This document shows, one piece after another, positions 16,826-27,124 of a DNA stretch of 64,000 bases. Location of the stretch: contig NZ_JAAJTJ010000006.1 of NCBI RefSeq assembly GCF_011030405.1, positions 62,001 through 126,000 of the forward strand. Direction: 5' to 3'. A program made the translations under genes and the position numbers. Source of the stretch: Parapedobacter sp. SGR-10 (GTDB lineage: Bacteria > Bacteroidota > Bacteroidia > Sphingobacteriales > Sphingobacteriaceae). Positions within the stretch are counted from its first letter, which is position 1, and each line of letters begins with the position of its first letter. The notes beneath the pieces were generated by a model. That model saw nothing but the letters and a program-made list of their open reading frames with translations, was not told the DNA's origin and ran no database searches.

Positions 16826-19800
16826 ATGTCAACTGCCCAAGTTAATCTGTTTACGCTATACATTTGCACTGTATTTGCACTTGTGCTATTCTCCAATTGC
16901 AAAGGTGTAAAAAAACACAACAGTGCTTATGACAAAGTAAATGTACAAGAAGATGAAAAAGAATACAGCTTTTCCCAAAATTTCACGAGCAAGTACAACA
17001 TCCTCTATAACGCCAACCTGATGCTGGAAAATGAACAGGAAGCCATCTTTAACAGTTCATCAAAAAATTATCAAATCAGACAAACCGTCTTTGACGAACC
17101 TACGGCTGAAGGAGATGCACACACCTTAATGGATTCGCTGATCACTAAGGTCTATAAAATCGTCAACAAAAAGCAGGAAAGCAAATATGTCAATGAAGCC
17201 TATTTCATCCTTGGCAAGGCCAATTACCTCAAAGGAGCATATCACACATCCATAGAGTTTTTCAACCAACTCCTGCGCTCGGCGGAAGACCAGCAAGAAT
17301 ACCTCCCCTTGGCTTTCGCATGGAAATCGCGGGCACTATTGCAAATCGGAAAGGCCGAGCAGGCCAAAACCATGATCGATTCGGCCTACATCACCCTCGA
17401 CGACAACAAGTCTACACGTACCTTCGTAAACGCCGCCAGGGCAAATTACCTCATTCGTACAGGTGACGAACAAAAGGCCATCCCATATCTGGAATATGCT
17501 TTGGAATCCAACAAAAACCGCTTAGACAAAATGCGTTGGCAGTTTCTGTTGGCTCAGTTATACAAAGAGTATGGCGAAGCCAATAAGGCTTTGCAATATT
17601 TTTCTAAAATTTCCAAAGGAAATGTACCTTTCGATATGGCCTTTGAAGCTTCTCTACAAAGCTCTTTTTTAAAAGGAGAAAAATACAGCTCCGTAAATGA
17701 TCAAGTGAAACCTTTGTTGAGGATGTTGCGTGAAGGAAAGAATGAAGGGTATCAAGACCAGATTCTTTTCCAAGCCGGCGAAGTATATTTTCAGAAAGGG
17801 CATCCCGAACAAGCAGTGACTTATTACAAACGATCACTTGCACAACCCACCCGAAACAATTACCAGGCAACTGAAACGTACCTGAAATTGGGTGACTATT
17901 ATTTCGACCAAAAAAACTACCTTACGTCCCAGTCTTACTATGATTCGGCAGCAATGGTTCTTCCTACGGACTACACCGATGTCAATAAGGTACGGAAAAA
18001 ACTAGGCTATATGGCCGAGATCACTGGCTTGTTTCACGATATCTCCCACAAGGACACACTATTGAATCTAGCAGCCTTGAACGAGAGGGACCTAGATAGC
18101 ACCGTGAGCCAATATGCCGCGGCACAACTGGAAATAGAGAAGAAAAGATATGCAGAAGAGACTGCTCAAGCCAATAAAAAGAAAAGGAACAACAATACCC
18201 AAACTTTTTCCTCTTCTACCACAACAGCATTCCAAGCCTTGGATCAACAGGAACTCGTATCCGGGTCTGGTACGGACAGAGCTTTTTATTTTAACAATCC
18301 GGACGAACGCGTGCTTGGTCAAACCACATTCAAACGCCGCTGGGGGAATCGACAACTCAAAGACAACTGGCGCTATGAAGCCGACCACTCCATCAACCTC
18401 AGTCAGAATACCACTTCTGCTCCTGTACAGGACACCGTGGAGAAGAAGACTGCAACATTGGATGAAGAAGCTTTTGTACATACCATAAAAAACCGCTATC
18501 TAAACGCTGTCCCTAAGGATAAAGCCTCCTACGATGGATTACATCAAAGCATCCACGACAATTTGATCATCATCGGCAATATCTATAGAGACAATACCCA
18601 AAATAGCCTGGAAGCAATTCACGTGTACGAGGATTTCTTACGACGGTACCCCAACACACAAGAAGGTCCTTCAATCTACTATTCACTCTATAGGATGTAC
18701 GACGATATCGACAAGAGAAAATCCAATGAATATAAAGAAAGGCTGATTAAATTATTCCCCAACTCCCTACATGCAAAAGTAGCACAAGATCCAGCCTATA
18801 TGGACAAATACCGACGAGACAAAAACATACTCGACCGTTTGTTTGAGCGTCTGTTTGACCTTTATACCAAAGGTGATCATACGGGTGTGATCTCCGAAGC
18901 CGACCGTGAACTCCAAGGCCGTTTTGAAAATTCAGCCTTAGTCGCACAGGTAGAATACCTCAGAGCGCTGGCGGTGGGACGTGTCGGCCGTGTGGAAGAC
19001 TTTACTCAAGCTCTTTCGGCTATCATTCAAAAACACCCCACCGATAGTTTGGTCACACCATTGGCAAAGGAAAACATAGCTTTCATGGAACAACACCCCG
19101 AAATGTTTACCAACCGCGTCAATGCCCTACAAGATATTGACAAGAGTAGAATCGCTTTTGTGGACGAACCGAATATGACAGCTTGGCCCTTGCTGCATAT
19201 CGAAGGTGATTACAGGAGCAGTATAGCCTTGGCGGTAGAAAAGCCCAAACCTATCGAAGAAACGGTAGAACCCAAGCCTGTCGAAACCCAGAAAGAAGAA
19301 GTGACAGAGACTAAGGAAGTCGCTAAGGTAGAAGAGAAGAAAGAAGTACAGGAAGCAGTGGAGGTAGCGAAAGTGGAAGAAGAAAAGAAAGAAACTGAAG
19401 TCAAAGGACAAGAAAATCTAACTGCTACAACTGTGGAAGAGCAGAAAATAAAAGAACTGAAAGAACTGGAGGTAACCAACAAAAACATCGGTCTTCAAAA
19501 CCAACTGACGACTGAAGCCAGCTTAAGGTTAAATACACGCAATATCGGAGCCGCCTCTATTGATGTAGGACCTAACGACTACAAGGACAAAAAACTATTT
19601 CCGGATACAGCAGAATATTATTTTGCTATAAATGTCATGGACAACAGCGTAAATCTTGCACCGAGTCGTTATGGTATAGGACAGTTTAACAGGACGCGAT
19701 ACCAAAATACCGCCATTAACCATCAATTGAAAGTAGTCAATGGCGAAAACCAATTGGTTTTTGTAGGCCCTTTCAAGAATTTTGAAGAAGTCAAGTCGTA

Positions 19801-19948
19801 TGAGGCACGAATTTTGCCGATGATGCCAGAAATCATGAAGGTACCGGCAGACATTTACAATACGTTTATCATTACGAAAGAGACTATACCTTCATTGACA
19901 GATGGCGTTAGTATTCGACATTATCATCAAAATTACATAGAACAATAA
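16826..19948 (+). CDS. sprE: T9SS lipoprotein SprE/PorW, TPR repeats
   Basis: SprE (Flavobacterium) / PorW (Porphyromonas) is a TPR lipoprotein required for type IX secretion and gliding. The 1040-aa protein has a signal ending in LFSNC (Cys25, a weak lipobox), the family motif SKYNILYNANLMLENEQEA, then TPR-like helical pairs (ILGKANYLKGAYHTSIEFFN; GEVYFQKGHPEQAVTYYKRS). A Glu/Lys/Val-rich low-complexity stretch covers about residues 800-880. The C-terminal AEYYFAINVMDNSVNLAPSR with GIGQFNRTRY is typical of this family. It precedes the penicillin-binding protein gene, separated by a REP-like palindrome. Confidence 0.85.
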   Translation: MSTAQVNLFTLYICTVFALVLFSNCKGVKKHNSAYDKVNVQEDEKEYSFSQNFTSKYNILYNANLMLENEQEAIFNSSSKNYQIRQTVFDEPTAEGDAHTLMDSLITKVYKIVNKKQESKYVNEAYFILGKANYLKGAYHTSIEFFNQLLRSAEDQQEYLPLAFAWKSRALLQIGKAEQAKTMIDSAYITLDDNKSTRTFVNAARANYLIRTGDEQKAIPYLEYALESNKNRLDKMRWQFLLAQLYKEYGEANKALQYFSKISKGNVPFDMAFEASLQSSFLKGEKYSSVNDQVKPLLRMLREGKNEGYQDQILFQAGEVYFQKGHPEQAVTYYKRSLAQPTRNNYQATETYLKLGDYYFDQKNYLTSQSYYDSAAMVLPTDYTDVNKVRKKLGYMAEITGLFHDISHKDTLLNLAALNERDLDSTVSQYAAAQLEIEKKRYAEETAQANKKKRNNNTQTFSSSTTTAFQALDQQELVSGSGTDRAFYFNNPDERVLGQTTFKRRWGNRQLKDNWRYEADHSINLSQNTTSAPVQDTVEKKTATLDEEAFVHTIKNRYLNAVPKDKASYDGLHQSIHDNLIIIGNIYRDNTQNSLEAIHVYEDFLRRYPNTQEGPSIYYSLYRMYDDIDKRKSNEYKERLIKLFPNSLHAKVAQDPAYMDKYRRDKNILDRLFERLFDLYTKGDHTGVISEADRELQGRFENSALVAQVEYLRALAVGRVGRVEDFTQALSAIIQKHPTDSLVTPLAKENIAFMEQHPEMFTNRVNALQDIDKSRIAFVDEPNMTAWPLLHIEGDYRSSIALAVEKPKPIEETVEPKPVETQKEEVTETKEVAKVEEKKEVQEAVEVAKVEEEKKETEVKGQENLTATTVEEQKIKELKELEVTNKNIGLQNQLTTEASLRLNTRNIGAASIDVGPNDYKDKKLFPDTAEYYFAINVMDNSVNLAPSRYGIGQFNRTRYQNTAINHQLKVVNGENQLVFVGPFKNFEEVKSYEARILPMMPEIMKVPADIYNTFIITKETIPSLTDGVSIRHYHQNYIEQ

Positions 19949-19950
19949 TA

Positions 19951-20012
19951 GCTGGCGCACGAATCCTTTCGTGTGTCCGAGAACAAGCACACGAAAGGAT
20001 TCGTGCGCTAGC
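19951..20012. repeat. REP-like palindrome with two inverted copies
   Basis: Two 25-nt arms (19951-19975 and 19988-20012; core CACGAATCCTTTCGTGTG) pair with one mismatch around a 12-nt loop, directly after sprE. A single arm recurs at 27802-27826 and a shorter match at 37780-37795. It may double as the sprE terminator, though no T-run follows. Confidence 0.75.
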
Positions 20013-20063
20013 ATAGGAATCAAACAATATAGCATAAGTTAGGTAATTATACATTATCAGTAT

Positions 20064-22307
20064 ATGAGAAGAGAATCGAAAAACAATAAATTGACACAAG
20101 AAGATATCACACAGTACACACGGACATTTTGGAAGATTCTGATCGGTGCGGTACTGTTCGTTTTTTTGTTTCTGCTGAGTGTACGTTTAGGGATTTTCGG
20201 CAAACTGCCAAGTTTCCATGATCTGGAAAATCCAAACAGCAACCTGGCATCCGAAATCATTACAGAAGACAACAAGGTATTAGGAACCTATTATGTCGAA
20301 AATCGTTCCAATGTCAAATACAGTGAGTTATCCCCTTATCTGGTCAAGGCCTTGATTTCTACCGAAGACAAGCGTTTTTACAGTCATTCCGGTATTGATT
20401 ATTGGCGGACGGTGACGGTCGTATTCCACACCTTGATGAACAACAAACAAGGAGGCAGTACCATTACGCAACAGCTAGCCCTTAATCTTTTTGCCGAAAG
20501 GAGAGAAAGAAACACATTGAAGCGTGTCATGCAAAAGCTGCAGGAATGGATCACTGCAGTACGTCTGGAACGAAATTATACCAAAGAAGAGATCATCATG
20601 ATGTATTTCAACACCGTAGACTTTGGCTATAAAAACACGTTTGGCATCAAGTCAGGAGCACGCACATTCTTCAATACTACGCCGGACAAGCTCACCGCTG
20701 AGCAAGCAGCCGTTTTGGTTGGTATGCTCAAAGGCCCGACGATATACTCTCCCGTAAGAAACCAAGAAAATGCTGTACGCAGACGAAATGTCGTTCTGAT
20801 GAATATGCACAAAGAAAACTTCATTACCAGAGAAGAGTATGACGCCGCAAAAGAAAAGCCTTTGGTCTTGCACCTCAACATTACAAACCATGCGGAAGGT
20901 CTGGCACCTTATTTCAGGTCGGTATTGAAAGATGAGATCAAAAAGGAATTTCAAAAACTTTCTATTACCAAAGCCGATGGCTCTCCCTATGACTTGGATC
21001 GCGATGGGCTGAAAATATACACGCCGATCAATTATAAAATGCAGCAATACGCCGAGGAAGCACAGAAAGAATGGATGCAGACGCTCCAACGAGAGTTTGA
21101 CAAACAGTGGAAACGTAGAGATGCTTTTACGGGCAATAATGCCAAATTGTTGCAATCCGGAATGAAACGTTCGGATAGATACAGAGAGATGAAACGCAAC
21201 GGAGCTTCAGAAGAAGATATCAAAAAAGCATTCAATACCAAAGTGCCTATGACCCTTTTCAGCTGGAAGGGCAGTATAGACACGATGATGACTCCGATGG
21301 ATTCCATCAAATACAACAAACTGATTCTCCGCAATTCTATGATGGCGATGGAACCCCTTACAGGACATATCAAAGCCTGGGTAGGAGGAATCAATTTTGA
21401 GCACTATAAGTACGACCAGGTCAAGATGGGTATACGGCAAGTAGGCTCCACTGCAAAACCATTTACCTACGCAGTCGCTATCGACAACGGGTATTCTCCA
21501 TGTTATACCTTGCCAAACCACCAACAGACATATGGCAACTGGACACCACGTGGTACGGTGCAAGGGGGAGATCCCATTACCTTAAAAAATGCGCTCAAAT
21601 ACTCTCAAAACTACGCCACTGCCTACATTATCAATGAAGTAGGAGCTTCCAATGTAGCTGCCCTTACCAAAAAGATGGGGATTACTTCCAATGTCCCAAA
21701 TTACCCATCTATTTCATTAGGAGCCTATGAAGCGTCGGTGTTTGACATGGTAGGTGCGTATTCGGCCTTTGTCAATCACGGTACTTGGATAGAGCCCACC
21801 ATGATCCTACGCATCGAAGATAAAAACGGCACACCTATCTACGAGCGGACGCCAAAAGTAGTCAAAGCCTTAAACAGTGAATCGGCCTATATCATGGTCG
21901 ACATCCTAAAAGGTGTCGTCGACGGCGGTACAGGTAGCAGGCTACGCCGTAAGGAATACGGTGGGTTGACGAATCCTATCGGTGGTAAAACAGGAACAAC
22001 AAACGACAACTCCGATGCTTGGTTCATCGGGATCACACCCGAGCTTGTAGCAGGAGTATGGACAGGTGCAGAAGACCGGGGAATCAGCTTTAACAATATG
22101 CAATATGGACAAGGAGCCGCGGCAGCCTTGCCTGTCTATGGACTTTTCATGAAGAAAGTATATGATGATTCGACGTTGAATTATTCCAAAGGGGATTTTC
22201 CTAAGCCTCCGGGGGGGATGACCCGTGTACTGGACTGTTCGGAATATTCCAAATACGACGGCTATTCTACCGAACCGCAGCTGGATGATGATAGATTAGG
22301 GTTTTAA
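20064..22307 (+). CDS. Class A penicillin-binding protein (PBP1a type)
   Basis: Bifunctional peptidoglycan polymerase and crosslinker. The 747-aa protein has a short cytoplasmic part, one membrane anchor (about residues 22-45), a GT51 glycosyltransferase domain with STEDKRFYSHSGID (catalytic Glu101) and QGGSTITQQLALNLF, and a transpeptidase domain with the nucleophile motif STAK (Ser462-Lys465), a SQN motif in LKYSQNYA, and KTGT (642-645). All catalytic motifs are intact. It lies downstream of sprE, possibly with its own promoter. Confidence 0.94.
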   Translation: MRRESKNNKLTQEDITQYTRTFWKILIGAVLFVFLFLLSVRLGIFGKLPSFHDLENPNSNLASEIITEDNKVLGTYYVENRSNVKYSELSPYLVKALISTEDKRFYSHSGIDYWRTVTVVFHTLMNNKQGGSTITQQLALNLFAERRERNTLKRVMQKLQEWITAVRLERNYTKEEIIMMYFNTVDFGYKNTFGIKSGARTFFNTTPDKLTAEQAAVLVGMLKGPTIYSPVRNQENAVRRRNVVLMNMHKENFITREEYDAAKEKPLVLHLNITNHAEGLAPYFRSVLKDEIKKEFQKLSITKADGSPYDLDRDGLKIYTPINYKMQQYAEEAQKEWMQTLQREFDKQWKRRDAFTGNNAKLLQSGMKRSDRYREMKRNGASEEDIKKAFNTKVPMTLFSWKGSIDTMMTPMDSIKYNKLILRNSMMAMEPLTGHIKAWVGGINFEHYKYDQVKMGIRQVGSTAKPFTYAVAIDNGYSPCYTLPNHQQTYGNWTPRGTVQGGDPITLKNALKYSQNYATAYIINEVGASNVAALTKKMGITSNVPNYPSISLGAYEASVFDMVGAYSAFVNHGTWIEPTMILRIEDKNGTPIYERTPKVVKALNSESAYIMVDILKGVVDGGTGSRLRRKEYGGLTNPIGGKTGTTNDNSDAWFIGITPELVAGVWTGAEDRGISFNNMQYGQGAAAALPVYGLFMKKVYDDSTLNYSKGDFPKPPGGMTRVLDCSEYSKYDGYSTEPQLDDDRLGF

Positions 22308-22492
22308 TGTTGGATTATCCAAAAGGCTCGATTTTTCACTTCACCATTCTGAGCCAGACAAGGATCTTATCATAGTCTTGCTTTATTTAGAATGGGATGC
22401 CTGCCTCTGGTAGACAGGTTTCGATTTCGCTCAACAACTTGTCCGACTACTGGCGGATGACAACCTTATAGATAGTCCACGATATTAAAATA
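22308..22492. repeat. Repeat-containing spacer between the PBP gene and uvrC
   Basis: GTCCGACTACTGGCGGA (22441-22457) is the inverted, one-mismatch counterpart of 6380-6396, and similarity continues a few bases on both sides. The remainder, with short inverted pieces around CCATTCTGAG and AGAATGGGA, looks like a decayed dispersed repeat. No ORF. Confidence 0.5.
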
Positions 22493-24292
22493 ATGAGCAC
22501 ATTTGACTATAGAGAAGAGCTAAAGCGCATACCGCACAAGCCCGGAGTCTATCAATACTTTGACAAAGACGACCTATTGATTTATGTCGGCAAAGCAAAG
22601 GATCTGAAAAACCGGGTCAGTTCTTATTTTGTCAACGATCGTCAGCTCAACACCAAGACAAGGGTACTCGTACGCAAGATACAGCGGATTGCTTTTACAA
22701 TCGTCGACACCGAAATCGACGCCTGGCTGCTCGAAAACAACCTTATCAAAAAACACAAGCCCCGGTACAATGTCATGCTCAAAGATGACAAGACCTATCC
22801 TTGGATCGTGATCAAAAACGAACCTTTCCCTCGTGTTTTTTGGACAAGAAAATATATCAAGGACGGCTCAAAATACTTTGGTCCCTACGCATCCGTAGGC
22901 ATGATGCATATCGTGCTCGATACTATTCGAGAACTCTTTCCACTACGGACGTGCAATCTGAACCTGACCCCAGAGAATATCGCAAAAGGCAAATTCAAGG
23001 TCTGTCTCGAATACCAACTAGGCAATTGCAAAGGGCCTTGTGAAGCATACCAATCCCAAGAGGACTACGACCGCAATCTGGAGGACATCAAGGATATCCT
23101 CAACGGCAAGATCAGTGTCGTAACCAACAGGTTGAAACAACAACTGGATCAAGCCGTAGCAGATTTGAAATTTGAGGAAGCACATACCATCAAATCCAAA
23201 TTGGAAAAACTGACCAGCTACCAAAGCAAATCTACCGTCGTTAATTCGTCCATCACCAATATAGACGTGTTCAGCATTGCCTCCGATGACAGTTATGCTT
23301 TCGTCAATTTCTTGAAGGTCATGAATGGCGTCGTCATACAGACACAGACCTTAGAGATGAAAAAACGATTGGACGAATCGGACGAAGAACTCTTGGCAAT
23401 AGCCATTCCCGAAATCAGAAACCGTTATAAAAGCGTTTCCCGTGAAATCATCGTACCTTTCGATCTGGCACTCGATGCCATCCCCCAAGAAGTAAAACTT
23501 GCCGTCCCAAAGGCAGGAGAGAAAAAGAAACTATTGGAGCTTTCCTTGAAGAATGTGGCCTATTTCAAGAAAGAACGCCTATTGCAATACGAAAAGCTGA
23601 ATCCGGAAATAAAAACCGAACGCATACTCAAACAGATGCAAAAGGACCTGCGCATGAACGTCTTGCCCAGACATATTGAATGTTTTGACAACTCCAATAT
23701 ACAGGGAAACTTCCCCGTATCAGCCATCGTCGTATTCAAGGATGCCAAACCTTCCAAAAAAGACTACCGACACTTTAACGTCAAGACCGTCGAAGGGCCA
23801 AACGACTTTGCCACGATGGAAGAAGCCGTACACCGCCGCTACAGAAGATTGCTGGACGAAGATCATCCCCTGCCCCAGCTCATCGTGATCGACGGTGGAA
23901 AAGGACAGCTCGGTGCAGCACTCAAAAGCTTGAAACTGCTCGGCATCGACAAGAAAGTGACCGTCATCGGTATCGCCAAACGTCTCGAAGAACTGTACTA
24001 CCCGGGCGATCAATATCCCTTGTACCTGGACAAAAAATCAGAAACACTAAAGGTTATCCAACATCTTCGGGATGAAGCACACCGTTTTGGCATTACTTTC
24101 CACCGCAATCAACGCAGCCGAGGGACCTTTGTCTCCGAGCTCGACAACATACCGGGTATAGGCAAGACAACCGTCCAAAAGCTCCTAAAAGAATTCAAGT
24201 CCGTGAAGCGGGTCAAAGCCAGTACAGACGAAGAATTAAAACGGGTACTCAACCTAAAACAGATCAAAGCCCTCAGGGAATATTTTCAGTAA
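22493..24292 (+). CDS. uvrC: Excinuclease ABC subunit C
   Basis: UvrC makes both incisions in nucleotide excision repair. The 599-aa protein has the N-terminal GIY-YIG nuclease (KPGVYQYFDKDDLLIYVGKAK, about residues 14-90), a cysteine-containing segment (CLEYQLGNCKGPCEAY), the UvrB-binding UVR motif (about 205-240), the RNase-H-like nuclease domain (HIECFDNSNIQGNFPV; VIDGGKGQLGAAL) and a C-terminal helix-hairpin-helix (LDNIPGIGKTTVQKLLKEF). Length is normal. Confidence 0.97.
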   Translation: MSTFDYREELKRIPHKPGVYQYFDKDDLLIYVGKAKDLKNRVSSYFVNDRQLNTKTRVLVRKIQRIAFTIVDTEIDAWLLENNLIKKHKPRYNVMLKDDKTYPWIVIKNEPFPRVFWTRKYIKDGSKYFGPYASVGMMHIVLDTIRELFPLRTCNLNLTPENIAKGKFKVCLEYQLGNCKGPCEAYQSQEDYDRNLEDIKDILNGKISVVTNRLKQQLDQAVADLKFEEAHTIKSKLEKLTSYQSKSTVVNSSITNIDVFSIASDDSYAFVNFLKVMNGVVIQTQTLEMKKRLDESDEELLAIAIPEIRNRYKSVSREIIVPFDLALDAIPQEVKLAVPKAGEKKKLLELSLKNVAYFKKERLLQYEKLNPEIKTERILKQMQKDLRMNVLPRHIECFDNSNIQGNFPVSAIVVFKDAKPSKKDYRHFNVKTVEGPNDFATMEEAVHRRYRRLLDEDHPLPQLIVIDGGKGQLGAALKSLKLLGIDKKVTVIGIAKRLEELYYPGDQYPLYLDKKSETLKVIQHLRDEAHRFGITFHRNQRSRGTFVSELDNIPGIGKTTVQKLLKEFKSVKRVKASTDEELKRVLNLKQIKALREYFQ

Positions 24293-24443
24293 CACTCTCG
24301 TCCCCTATTGGTTAACTGTTTAAACGTTTAACTGCTTAGAACCCTTACTAACCAATTAAACATTTAATCCTTAACCCCACCTCACACCTCGCAGCTCAAA
24401 TCACGCATCCCAAAACCGGTATCACGCAACCCGCAACCCCTTA

Positions 24444-24474
24444 TTGCATATACAGCCTATTTTAGCTAAGTTTG
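24444..24474 (+). promoter_or_regulatory. ftsK promoter
   Basis: TTG (24444-24446), 20-nt spacer, TAAGTTTG (24467-24474), 24 nt before the chosen ftsK ATG. Good Bacteroidota -33/-7 pattern. Confidence 0.65.
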
Positions 24475-24498
24475 TATCTGGAAAGTTATACCATCTTC

Positions 24499-27123
24499 AT
24501 GGCAAGCAAAGGAAATACATTTAAAAGAGGCAGTCACGCTAAACAACATAAAGACAGTAAGGTTTCAAACACTTCAACAGTCAAAAAAAGAAGTTCAGCC
24601 TTCAAGTCTTTCAACAATATTGATTTTTCCGAACGGCAGCGCAAGCTGTTGAAAATCCTCGGTTTGTTTTTGATCCTTACCTCGTTCCTATTTACCGTAG
24701 CTTTCGTCTCCTATCTCTTCACATGGAAAGAAGACCAGAGCTACATCGCCGCGACCAATGGCGGATGGAGTACACTCTTCAGTACGAGTGAAGAAATCCA
24801 CAACAGTGAGACTGCAGAGCTCCCTGTCGTCGAGAACAAACTCGGCAAACTCGGAGCGTTATTGGCCAACCAATTTATTTTCGAATGGTTCGGCATAGCC
24901 TCCTTCCTGTTCGTGTTGCTGTTTTTTATCCTTGGTTATAAGTTCCTATACAGAAAATCCTTACTCCCCGTGTGGAAGACCATACTGTATTCCCTTATCG
25001 GGATTGTCTTTCTATCGGTTACCCTTGGTTTTATCCAAGATTATATAGCAGATACTCCCCATATACTGGAGGGCAAGTTTGGCTATTGGACCAACCAGTT
25101 GCTCAATGCACAGATTGGCAAGTATGGCGTAGCTGGTATCTTAATCTTTGCCTATCTCTCCGCACTCATCCTGATTTACAATCTGGATCTGAAATTCTCT
25201 TTACGGGATAGAACCACGTCTGTTGATGAAACGGAAGACATCGAGGAGGATATCGAAGAACAAAACAGCTTCCGTACCGTGGAAAAGGATGACGAAGAAA
25301 ATATTGGTGATGTAGTCATCGATGTGGCCAATACCCTCCGCTCCCGCTCTTCCAACGAATTGATAGAAGCACCATTTGCTACCGAAGACAAGTTGGATGA
25401 GGCCGAAAGCGCTATGAGCATTGCTTTCGAAACAAAATCTCCTCATGACTCCCCTTCTAACGGACAAAACAGCATAGAGCTTTCGATCAATAAACCTTTA
25501 GAAATCGAAAACCCTGTTGAAGATAAAAACGAGCCCAGTCTCTCCGTCGAAGAAGTCAAAGAAGAAAAAACTATCACAGCCAACGATCTGGTGGCCCAAT
25601 TTGGTGAGTATGACCCCAAACTGGACCTATCCGGATACCAGTACCCGACACTTGACCTGCTAAGAGACTATGGCTCTGGAAAGATCACGATCAACCCACA
25701 AGAATTGGAAGCCAACAAAAATCAGATCGTCGAAACATTGCGGAATTTCAATATCGAAATCGAACATATCAAGGCAACGATAGGTCCTACCGTGACACTG
25801 TACGAAATCATTCCGAAGCCCGGTGTCCGCATCTCCAAGATCAAGAACCTCGAAGACGACATCGCTTTGAGCCTGGCCGCATTGGGGATCCGTATTATCG
25901 CACCTATGCCCGGCAAGGGAACAATCGGGATAGAAGTCCCGAACAGCAATCCCGAAATGGTCTCCATGCGCTCGGTACTGACGACTGAAAAATTCCAAAA
26001 AACGGATATGGACCTGCCTATCGCTTTGGGAAAAACCATTACCAACGAAGTTTATATCGCCGATCTGGCCAAAATGCCTCACCTCTTGGTAGCCGGGGCA
26101 ACCGGACAAGGTAAGTCCGTCGGGATCAACGTCATCCTGACATCCCTACTCTACAAAAAGCATCCATCCGAGCTCAAATTCGTTTTGGTCGACCCCAAGA
26201 AAGTAGAGCTTTCCCTATTTAAAAAAATCGAACGCCACTTTTTGGCCAAACTTCCCGGAGAAGATGATGCAATCATCACCGATACCAAAAAGGTCATCAA
26301 CACCCTAAACTCCTTGTGTATCGAGATGGATCAACGCTATGAACTGCTGAAAAATGCAGGCGTACGCAATATCAAAGAATATAACCCAAAATTTGTCAAT
26401 CGTCGATTAAACCCTGAGGAGGGTCATCGATTCTTACCTTATATCGTTCTTATTGTTGATGAGTTTGCAGATCTGATGATGACTGCCGGCAAAGAGGTTG
26501 AGACACCTATTGCCCGATTGGCACAGTTGGCACGTGCTGTAGGTATCCACCTTGTCATTGCCACACAGCGTCCTTCGGTCAATGTGATCACGGGTACGAT
26601 CAAGGCCAACTTCCCGGCACGTTTAGCTTTCCGGGTGTTGTCCAAAATCGATTCGCGAACGATCTTGGATACCGGAGGGGCAGACCAGCTGATCGGACGA
26701 GGAGATATGCTGTTGTCCACCGGTAGCGACCCGATCCGTATCCAGTGTGCCTTTGTCGATACGCCGGAAGTAGAGGGCATCTCAGATTTCATCGGTGGCC
26801 AGAGAGGTTATCCATCGGCACACCTGCTGCCCGAATACGTTGACGAAAACGGAGAAGGCAGCGGCAGTACTGATTTTGATCCCAATGATCGGGATGCCAT
26901 GTTTGAAGAAGCAGCCCGACTCATCGTCATGCATCAACAAGGCTCTACGTCCCTCATACAGCGCAAACTGAAATTAGGGTACAACAGAGCCGGACGTATC
27001 ATCGACCAACTGGAAGCCGCCGGGATAGTCGGCCCATTTGAAGGTAGCAAGGCACGCGAAGTCCTTTACCCCGATGAATACTCCTTAGAACAGTATTTGG
27101 AAACATTAAGAAATGACAATTGA
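24499..27123 (+). CDS. ftsK: DNA translocase FtsK/SpoIIIE
   Basis: FtsK pumps chromosome ends through the division septum and assists dimer resolution. The 874-aa protein has four N-terminal membrane helices (about residues 50-235), an acidic linker (about 240-370), then the motor: alpha region, Walker A GATGQGKS (533-540), Walker B segment VLIVDEFADLM, and the C-terminal gamma winged-helix domain (LIQRKLKLGYNRAGRIIDQLE). I chose ATG 24499 (MASKGNTF); the upstream in-frame extension overlaps the promoter box. Its end overlaps or abuts the lolA-like gene. Confidence 0.96.
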   Translation: MASKGNTFKRGSHAKQHKDSKVSNTSTVKKRSSAFKSFNNIDFSERQRKLLKILGLFLILTSFLFTVAFVSYLFTWKEDQSYIAATNGGWSTLFSTSEEIHNSETAELPVVENKLGKLGALLANQFIFEWFGIASFLFVLLFFILGYKFLYRKSLLPVWKTILYSLIGIVFLSVTLGFIQDYIADTPHILEGKFGYWTNQLLNAQIGKYGVAGILIFAYLSALILIYNLDLKFSLRDRTTSVDETEDIEEDIEEQNSFRTVEKDDEENIGDVVIDVANTLRSRSSNELIEAPFATEDKLDEAESAMSIAFETKSPHDSPSNGQNSIELSINKPLEIENPVEDKNEPSLSVEEVKEEKTITANDLVAQFGEYDPKLDLSGYQYPTLDLLRDYGSGKITINPQELEANKNQIVETLRNFNIEIEHIKATIGPTVTLYEIIPKPGVRISKIKNLEDDIALSLAALGIRIIAPMPGKGTIGIEVPNSNPEMVSMRSVLTTEKFQKTDMDLPIALGKTITNEVYIADLAKMPHLLVAGATGQGKSVGINVILTSLLYKKHPSELKFVLVDPKKVELSLFKKIERHFLAKLPGEDDAIITDTKKVINTLNSLCIEMDQRYELLKNAGVRNIKEYNPKFVNRRLNPEEGHRFLPYIVLIVDEFADLMMTAGKEVETPIARLAQLARAVGIHLVIATQRPSVNVITGTIKANFPARLAFRVLSKIDSRTILDTGGADQLIGRGDMLLSTGSDPIRIQCAFVDTPEVEGISDFIGGQRGYPSAHLLPEYVDENGEGSGSTDFDPNDRDAMFEEAARLIVMHQQGSTSLIQRKLKLGYNRAGRIIDQLEAAGIVGPFEGSKAREVLYPDEYSLEQYLETLRNDN

Positions 27124-27124
27124 C

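Noticed and set aside
24472..24498. Longer FtsK start
   Set aside because: The upstream codon falls inside the TAAGTTTG box, so it would not be in the transcript; ATG 24499 is a normal start.
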